Shown: piece by piece, positions 59,821 through 64,000 of the stretch | Layout of the letters: every line of letters begins with the position of its first letter | How positions within the stretch are numbered: the first letter of the stretch is position 1 | DNA from: Bacillus sp. OV166 | GTDB lineage: Bacteria > Bacillota > Bacilli > Bacillales > Cytobacillaceae | Length of the DNA: 64,000 nucleotides | NCBI RefSeq assembly: GCF_900177675.1 | Contig: NZ_FXWM01000001.1 | Coordinates: 5,527,001 to 5,591,000 of the forward strand | Reading direction: 5' to 3' | Position numbers and translations under genes: made by a program | Notes under the pieces: generated by a model | What the model saw: only the letters and a program-made list of their open reading frames with translations | Databases searched by the model: none | What the model was told of the DNA's origin: nothing

Positions 59821-59955
59821 ATGGCGAAAATGAAGAAGGAACCTTCCAAAGCAGGCGTTAGTGCTGCAAGTGTGAAGGGCAATGGCGGGCCAGGCGGCGA
59901 AGAGGCTCACGTTGACAAAAAAAACAGCCAAAACAATCAATTTAAACGAGGATGA
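59821..59955 (+). CDS. yuzL: YuzL family small protein (44 aa)
   Basis: 44 residues from ATG at 59821 with GAGGTGATAACA upstream. MAKMKKEPSKAGVSAASVKG and the Asn/Gln-rich tail match YuzL as I recall it, a small basic protein of sporulating bacilli; the composition is like small acid-soluble spore proteins. In B. subtilis yuzL also lies beside the fad genes. Followed by a strong terminator. Confidence 0.82.
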   Translation: MAKMKKEPSKAGVSAASVKGNGGPGGEEAHVDKKNSQNNQFKRG

Positions 59956-59956
59956 A

Positions 59957-59993
59957 GAAAACAGGCTGAGCACGTCAGCCTGTTTCTCTTTTT
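59957..59993 (+). terminator. Terminator of yuzL
   Basis: GAAACAGGCTGA/TCAGCCTGTTTC stem (59957-59969 with 59975-59986), then CTTTTTG. Confidence 0.85.
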
Positions 59994-60057
59994 GTATAAA
60001 AATTCCTGTTTGAGAGACCATAAAGTCGTAAAGATTACACGAATTAGGAGGGTTAAT

Positions 60058-60351
60058 ATGCAGCAACAAAATATGAATATGCCTAACATGAACATGCAAA
60101 ATCAACAAACGAGGATGCCAGAACCTCCCGGAGTTGTATCAACAAAAGATGCCCTTTATTTAACAGATATGATGTCTTGGAACTTGCTCTCTGCTAAAAA
60201 AGCACACTTTTTTGCCGGGCAGTGTCAGGACCCTGAATTAAAAGCGGAAGCAGAAAAAGTGGGACAAATGCACCAGCGCCACTACCAACAACTGCTAGGT
60301 CACCTAGGCCAGCACGCCAACCAACAGCAGCCACTCAATAATATGCAATAA
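60058..60351 (+). CDS. Coat F (CotF)-domain spore coat protein, gene 1
   Basis: 97 residues from ATG at 60058 after TTAGGAGGGTTAAT. N-terminal Met/Asn/Gln repeats (QQNMNMPNMNMQNQQ), then a coat F-like helical segment: VVSTKDALYLTDMMSWNLLS (about 32-51) and CQDPELKAEAEKVGQMHQRH (about 62-81). Predicted spore coat protein with a ferritin-like helical bundle. It pairs with the related gene at 60523; a family-A repeat separates them. Confidence 0.8.
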   Translation: MQQQNMNMPNMNMQNQQTRMPEPPGVVSTKDALYLTDMMSWNLLSAKKAHFFAGQCQDPELKAEAEKVGQMHQRHYQQLLGHLGQHANQQQPLNNMQ

Positions 60352-60352
60352 A

Positions 60353-60499
60353 GAAAAGCGGAAGCGACCGTTTAGCGGCGTATGGACTGGAGCGCTCTGA
60401 CTGAGATAAAGGAAACACGAAGAGCGTAAGCGATTCGATGTTGACTTATCGTAGGGAAGAGAGCGAAGTACACTAGCCGCTGGGAGCTGTAGCTAGACA
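60353..60499 (+). repeat. Dispersed repeat family A, full-length copy 2
   Basis: About 147 bp; same ends and core as 24642-24789, with scattered substitutions. It lies between two coat genes on the same strand. Confidence 0.9.
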
Positions 60500-60522
60500 A
60501 TTAAAAAGGAGGATACTTTTCA

Positions 60523-60864
60523 ATGAATCAAAACCAACAACAAAAGATTAAAAACCCTGAGACTCAGGTACCAAAAACGCCGCAAATGAACGAACGCGAT
60601 TTCATCAATGATTTACTAACAACGGAAAAGTATATGACAAGTGCTTACAGTATTGCCCTGCATGAAGCAAGCCACGAAGGATTGTATCAGGACATTATGC
60701 AGGTTTTTACAGAAACTCAACAATGCCAGCGCAACCTTTATGACCTCATGTTTAAAAAGGGCTGGTATTCATTTGAAGCTGCTGATCAGCAAAAGCTGCA
60801 GCAGTCCTACCAACAGTTTCAAGGATACACGAATCAGTTACCAAGTGGCGGGACTATTCAATAA
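60523..60864 (+). CDS. yusN: Coat F-domain spore coat protein, gene 2 (YusN-like)
   Basis: 113 residues. N-terminal Gln/Asn/Pro-rich region, then the coat F domain: MNERDFINDLLTTEKYMTSA (about 25-44) and FTETQQCQRNLYDLMFKKGW (about 66-85). Matches my memory of B. subtilis YusN. ATG at 60523 after AAAAAGGAGGATAC. Ends at a strong terminator. Expected sporulation expression from a mother-cell sigma factor, but no promoter was identified. Confidence 0.82.
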   Translation: MNQNQQQKIKNPETQVPKTPQMNERDFINDLLTTEKYMTSAYSIALHEASHEGLYQDIMQVFTETQQCQRNLYDLMFKKGWYSFEAADQQKLQQSYQQFQGYTNQLPSGGTIQ

Positions 60865-60868
60865 TTGT

Positions 60869-60901
60869 AAAAACCGGAGGCATCACCGCCTCCGGTTTTT
60901 G
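60869..60901. terminator. Shared terminator of yusN and yusU
   Basis: Perfect 13-bp stem AAAAACCGGAGGC/GCCTCCGGTTTTT (60869-60881 with 60888-60900), between convergent genes. Confidence 0.9.
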
Positions 60902-60909
60902 TATGAATT

Positions 60910-61164
60910 TTAATTTTGAGAAGATGAGCGATGTTGTTCATTCATGACTTTTATTTCATTAATAATCTGTATCATTTCTTCCTTCGCATCCGGGTAGAGC
61001 CCATTCCAGTGCTTAGCCAGAGCAGGCATTGACTTGGCGATATGGGAATACAATGCCCATACCTTCACCTTCTCCTTCGTTTCATCAGTGGATTCTCCAA
61101 CCAAAAGTTCACTATATTTTTCAAGCAAAGCTTCGAACTGCTTCACAAATGCTTTCTCCATCAT
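60910..61164 (-). CDS. yusU: YusU family protein (DUF2573)
   Basis: 84 residues, helical: FVKQFEALLEKYSELLVGES (about 6-25) and VKVWALYSHIAKSMPALAKH (about 33-52). Unknown function; the B. subtilis gene lies next to the siderophore ATPase yusV as here. ATG at 61164 after AGAAGGTGTC, inside the 3' end of the reductase gene (44-base overlap). Confidence 0.82.
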   Translation of the reverse strand: MMEKAFVKQFEALLEKYSELLVGESTDETKEKVKVWALYSHIAKSMPALAKHWNGLYPDAKEEMIQIINEIKVMNEQHRSSSQN

Positions 61165-61900
61165 GACACCTTCTGTCTTTAGTAATTTGGGTACATGGGC
61201 AAGTTTTGCAGCGTTTGCCTGCCGGCAGTTGATATGTAAAACAACAGGTCTTTCTTACTCTTACTTCTTCATCCCGTTCTTCCAAATATGTCTTTTTAGC
61301 AAAGTACTTTTGCAGTGGATTTAAGTTGTAGCGACCAAACAACGGCCCTTCGGCTTCTAAAATTAAGTAGCGAAAATCCTCTCCAACTTGATCATAATCT
61401 TTTAGTTCGGTTTCATAGAGCCAAAATAAGTAGACAGCGATATTTTCCCACAGGATCAACTTCGAAATTCCGATTGTTTTTTCCAGTTGTGAGATCAGTG
61501 GAAAAATGTTCTTCGCAAAAAGATCTTTCAAAACGCTGGCTCGCCATTCAGAACGGTCGTTGCCATCCCAGTCCTTAACTGTAACATCGTTAAATGAAAT
61601 CGCCGGAAGCCAATCTTTCCCTCGAACAGCCGACTCCATTTTTATATTATCCAACGATACATTTAGCTTTTTATTCAAAGCAGTCATCGCATAAAGCGAC
61701 ACCACTACTAAAAAGGCATACCGTTTAATAAAAATGGAAGCAGCTACTTTTTCAGATGGAGCCTCAATGGCATCGGTTAAATTTTTCAAAAAATCCTTGA
61801 GGTACGATTCATCTAAGAGATCGGCAACATTGAATGAATGATCTAAGTTTGCCTTGAATCTGTATTTTTCCAATTGATTTTCCACCAATAATTTAACCAT
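61121..61900 (-). CDS. FhuF-like siderophore-iron reductase (IucA/IucC C-terminal-like)
   Basis: 259 residues. The body resembles the FhuF/IucA-IucC C-terminal family: ILWENIAVYLFWLYETELKD (about 147-166). The C-terminus has a [2Fe-2S] motif CC-x10-CxxC: TCCFTYQLPAGKRCKTCPC (about 218-236). Predicted to release Fe2+ from imported ferric siderophores. ATG at 61900, overlapping the ABC ATPase end by eight bases, suggests translational coupling with uptake. The tail after the cysteines (about 23 residues) overlaps yusU. Confidence 0.8.
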   Translation of the reverse strand: MVKLLVENQLEKYRFKANLDHSFNVADLLDESYLKDFLKNLTDAIEAPSEKVAASIFIKRYAFLVVVSLYAMTALNKKLNVSLDNIKMESAVRGKDWLPAISFNDVTVKDWDGNDRSEWRASVLKDLFAKNIFPLISQLEKTIGISKLILWENIAVYLFWLYETELKDYDQVGEDFRYLILEAEGPLFGRYNLNPLQKYFAKKTYLEERDEEVRVRKTCCFTYQLPAGKRCKTCPCTQITKDRRCHDGESICEAVRSFA

Positions 61901-62714
61901 TCATTGCTACCGCCTTTTCGAGGATACATCTTCCCTTTCCATAAGGAATGCAGAGCGGTGTCCCAAATAGCGGGTCTATTGTTACCTCACAGTCCATGCC
62001 AAAAACATTTTTGACGAGGCTGCAATTAATGACATATTCCGGTTTTCCTTGGTCATATACCTTCTGATCCTTGATAGCCACGACATTATGGGCATAGCGG
62101 CAGGCCAGATTGAGATCGTGAAGTACCATGACAACGGTCCGCTTCTTCTTTTCATTTAGTTCAAACAGCAAATCAAGGATTTCGATTTGGTGGGTCATAT
62201 CCAGGTAGGTAGTCGGTTCATCTAATAGAATGACATCAGTATCCTGAGCCAGTGTCATCGCAATCCAGGCACGCTGTCTCTGCCCTCCAGAAAGCGAATC
62301 AACCGTTCTTTCTTTTAGGTCTTCTAATCGAGTTGCCTTGAGGGCGTCATTGACCTTTTTCTCATCTTCCTCTGACCATTGTTTTAACCATGTTTGGTGT
62401 GGATAGCGGCCTTGCTTGACGAGCTGAAGGACGGTTAGCCCTTCAGGTGCTGCAGGCGATTGTGGTAAAATTGCCATCTTTTTCGCAATGTCCTTCGTCG
62501 ACAGCTTGGCAATCGCTTTCCCTTCAAGCAAGACAGCGCCAGACTTTGGCTTCAAGAGACGAGCGATTGAACGAAGCAGAGTTGATTTTCCGCAGCCATT
62601 CCCGCCAATAAACACGGTAATTTCACCCTTTGGAATCTTCAAGTCTAATTCATCAATAATGAGAGTCTCCCCATAGGATAGTGATAAGTTCTTCGTTTCA
62701 ATCGCATTCATCAT
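61893..62714 (-). CDS. yusV: Iron-siderophore ABC transporter ATP-binding protein (YusV-like)
   Basis: 273 residues. Walker A FIGGNGCGKSTLLRS (about 36-50), signature LSGGQRQRAWIAMTLAQ (about 140-156), Walker B VILLDEPTTYLDM (about 160-172). FecE/FepC type. B. subtilis YusV serves several siderophore permeases. ATG at 62714 (or the next codon) after AAGGAGCTGTCAG. Downstream of two FecCD permeases. Confidence 0.92.
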   Translation of the reverse strand: MMNAIETKNLSLSYGETLIIDELDLKIPKGEITVFIGGNGCGKSTLLRSIARLLKPKSGAVLLEGKAIAKLSTKDIAKKMAILPQSPAAPEGLTVLQLVKQGRYPHQTWLKQWSEEDEKKVNDALKATRLEDLKERTVDSLSGGQRQRAWIAMTLAQDTDVILLDEPTTYLDMTHQIEILDLLFELNEKKKRTVVMVLHDLNLACRYAHNVVAIKDQKVYDQGKPEYVINCSLVKNVFGMDCEVTIDPLFGTPLCIPYGKGRCILEKAVAMNG

Positions 62715-62749
62715 CTGACAGCTCCTTTTCGACTTTTTGGTTTGCTTAT

Positions 62750-62808
62750 TGTCTAGCTCCAGCGCCCAGCGACAAGTGTACTTCGCTAAACGGGGGCTTC
62801 CGCTTTTC
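62750..62808 (-). repeat. Dispersed repeat family A, shortened inverse copy
   Basis: 59 bases; the minus strand reads GAAAAGCGGAAGCCCC to GCGAAGTACACTTGTCGCTG and GGCGCTGGAGCTAGACA, matching both ends of family A. Located between the permease and the ATPase. Confidence 0.8.
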
Positions 62809-63863
62809 TAGGCATTTCGTGTTTTAAAAAGTAAGTAAATAAAATACGGTGCTCCGATGCCTGCGGTAAACACACCGGCTGGGACTTCTAACGGTGAAAA
62901 CATCGTTCTGCCAATTAAATCAGCGATCATGACAAGAATCCCGCCAATCAAAGCGCTCGCTGGAAGCAATGCTCCAAACGATGAACCCACTAACCTTCTC
63001 GCCATATGCGGTGCCATTAAGCCGACAAAGCCAATCCCCCCGGCAAAAGCAACCGATCCTCCAATCAAGGCGGTGCTGATCATTAATAAGAAAAACCGTT
63101 GTTTTTGAACCTTGCCGCCTAATCCAGTTGCAACCTCATCACCGAGCTCTTGGATATTAATCGTCCGTGCCACTGCCAAAGCAATTATCACGAAGACAAC
63201 CGTCCACGGGACAAGGATGGCAACATTACTCCAATTGGAACCGTACACGGTTCCGGTAATCCATATATTAGCTTGGCTCGCCTGATAAATCGGGCCCATT
63301 ACCATGGTTAAAGTAGTGATCGCTTGCATTAGCGTTGAGATCCCAATTCCAATCAACACAAGCCTGATCGGTGAAACACCATTTTTCCAAGCAAGAAAAT
63401 ACACTAAAAATCCTATTACTGTTGCACCTATAAAAGCTGCTAATGGCAGCCAGGCGATACTTACCGTTAATGAATGATTTTTATCACTAAAAATCGCTAA
63501 AAAACTTACAACGGCAGCCGCTGCTCCACCTGTAATCCCTAAAACATCTGGGGAAGCTAGCGGATTTCGGATCATTCCTTGTAAAATACCGCCTGCAATC
63601 GCTAGTGAAATACCAACCATTAAGGCGACAATAATTCTTGGGAGGCGAAAAGATGTAATAATAAGCTTTTCCATCTCAGGTCCGCCGCCGAATAACACTT
63701 TTATAACTGTAAAAGGATTAATCTTCATTTCACCGCTTCCCGTGCTAACCACAAAAACAAAGAATGCAACGACGAGAAGGATGGAAAAAGTTAATGATGC
63801 TTTTCGATCAACTAAAAAGGACATTTTGCCATTAAAAAGGCGGAAATTTTTATATTTACTCAT
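62808..63863 (-). CDS. FecCD-family iron-siderophore permease (second subunit)
   Basis: 351 residues, about nine or ten membrane helices, FecCD family. Conserved: GGILQGMIRNPLASPDVLGI (about 96-115), GIGISTLMQAITTL near 170 and the C-terminal GRTMFSPLEVPAGVFTAGIG (about 318-337). ATG at 63863 overlaps the stop of the preceding permease (ATGA), a sign of coupling. Confidence 0.92.
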   Translation of the reverse strand: MSKYKNFRLFNGKMSFLVDRKASLTFSILLVVAFFVFVVSTGSGEMKINPFTVIKVLFGGGPEMEKLIITSFRLPRIIVALMVGISLAIAGGILQGMIRNPLASPDVLGITGGAAAAVVSFLAIFSDKNHSLTVSIAWLPLAAFIGATVIGFLVYFLAWKNGVSPIRLVLIGIGISTLMQAITTLTMVMGPIYQASQANIWITGTVYGSNWSNVAILVPWTVVFVIIALAVARTINIQELGDEVATGLGGKVQKQRFFLLMISTALIGGSVAFAGGIGFVGLMAPHMARRLVGSSFGALLPASALIGGILVMIADLIGRTMFSPLEVPAGVFTAGIGAPYFIYLLFKTRNA

Positions 63864-64000
63864 CGTCCATTGAACCCCCTTCTTGCGATGTAAATGAAGA
63901 ATGGAGTTCCAATGATGGCTGTCATGACACCAACAGGTACCTCAGACGGCATGAAAATGTATCTTGCGGCGATATCTGCCGCGATTAATAGGATCGCTCC
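63860..64000 (-). CDS. FecCD-family permease (first subunit), C-terminal part only
   Basis: The last 46 residues of a second permease: GAILLIAADIAARYIFMPSE, then VPVGVMTAIIGTPFFIYIARRG and the stop at 63860. The IGTPFFIYI end is the FecCD C-terminus. The 5' part lies beyond the window edge. It partners the gene at 62808-63863; a substrate-binding lipoprotein is not in view. Confidence 0.88.
   Translation of the reverse strand, partial: GAILLIAADIAARYIFMPSEVPVGVMTAIIGTPFFIYIARRGFNGR

Overview
The window looks like a chromosomal segment from a low-GC, endospore-forming Firmicute of the Bacillaceae. Evidence: AGGAGG-type ribosome binding sites throughout, frequent GTG/TTG starts, many sporulation genes (a Spo0E-like phosphatase, kapB/kapD, yutH, yutC, yunB, coat F proteins, yuzL), two S-box riboswitches and a Bacillus-type FadR operator. 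Gene order follows remembered Bacillus subtilis blocks (yug, kap, yui, yum/yut, yun, suf, met and yus/fad), usually in the same order and orientation. No rRNA, tRNA, CRISPR array, prophage or replication origin was seen. The species is not determined; a Bacillus-related genus outside the B. subtilis group is an inference.

Layout. 1-9.9 kb: a truncated DUF6044 membrane protein, a 53-residue Spo0E-like phosphatase, potassium channel yugO, yugN, pgi, an iron alcohol dehydrogenase, a rocD-glutamate dehydrogenase pair, yugI, a small HTH regulator, a DUF1871 protein and a PH-domain protein. 9.9-16 kb: an AraC-regulator remnant, an AlaX-type editing protein, a GYPQMGGYQQ-repeat protein, a lipoprotein Cu/Zn superoxide dismutase homologue lacking one copper ligand, a cyclophilin lipoprotein, kapB, kapD, a thioesterase and an FGAPG-repeat protein. 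16-25.6 kb: pepA, yuiC-yuiB-yuiA, a Nudix hydrolase, the flavoenzymes yumB, yumC and yutJ, and small Fe-S/thiol proteins (yutM, yuzB, yuzD, yutI).

25.6-27.4 kb: an IS1182-type insertion sequence lying in the stem-loop terminator of yutI, with the whole stem-loop duplicated on both sides. 27.4-39.5 kb: yutH, yutG, yutF, yutE, an EAL fragment, two small unknown genes, yutD, yutC, lipA and yunA-yunF. 39.8-45.1 kb: the sufCDSUB Fe-S assembly operon. 45.5-50 kb: two S-box controlled units, metNIQ and metY. 50-53.9 kb: yusD-like, a NERD-domain gene followed by a 52-bp tandem repeat, then yusE, yusF, yusG, gcvH and yusI. 54-59.7 kb: the fatty-acid beta-oxidation operon fadN-fadA-fadE under a FadR site. 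59.8-64 kb: yuzL, two coat F proteins, yusU and a siderophore-iron uptake and reduction cluster.

How it fits together: most of the window is core metabolism and sporulation. Accessory material consists of the insertion sequence, two dispersed intergenic repeat families, two tandem repeats, two gene remnants, two repeat-rich proteins and the NERD gene. No clearly new multigene system was found. The most notable points are how the insertion sequence and its duplicated target split a bidirectional terminator, the altered superoxide dismutase copper site, and the repeat families.
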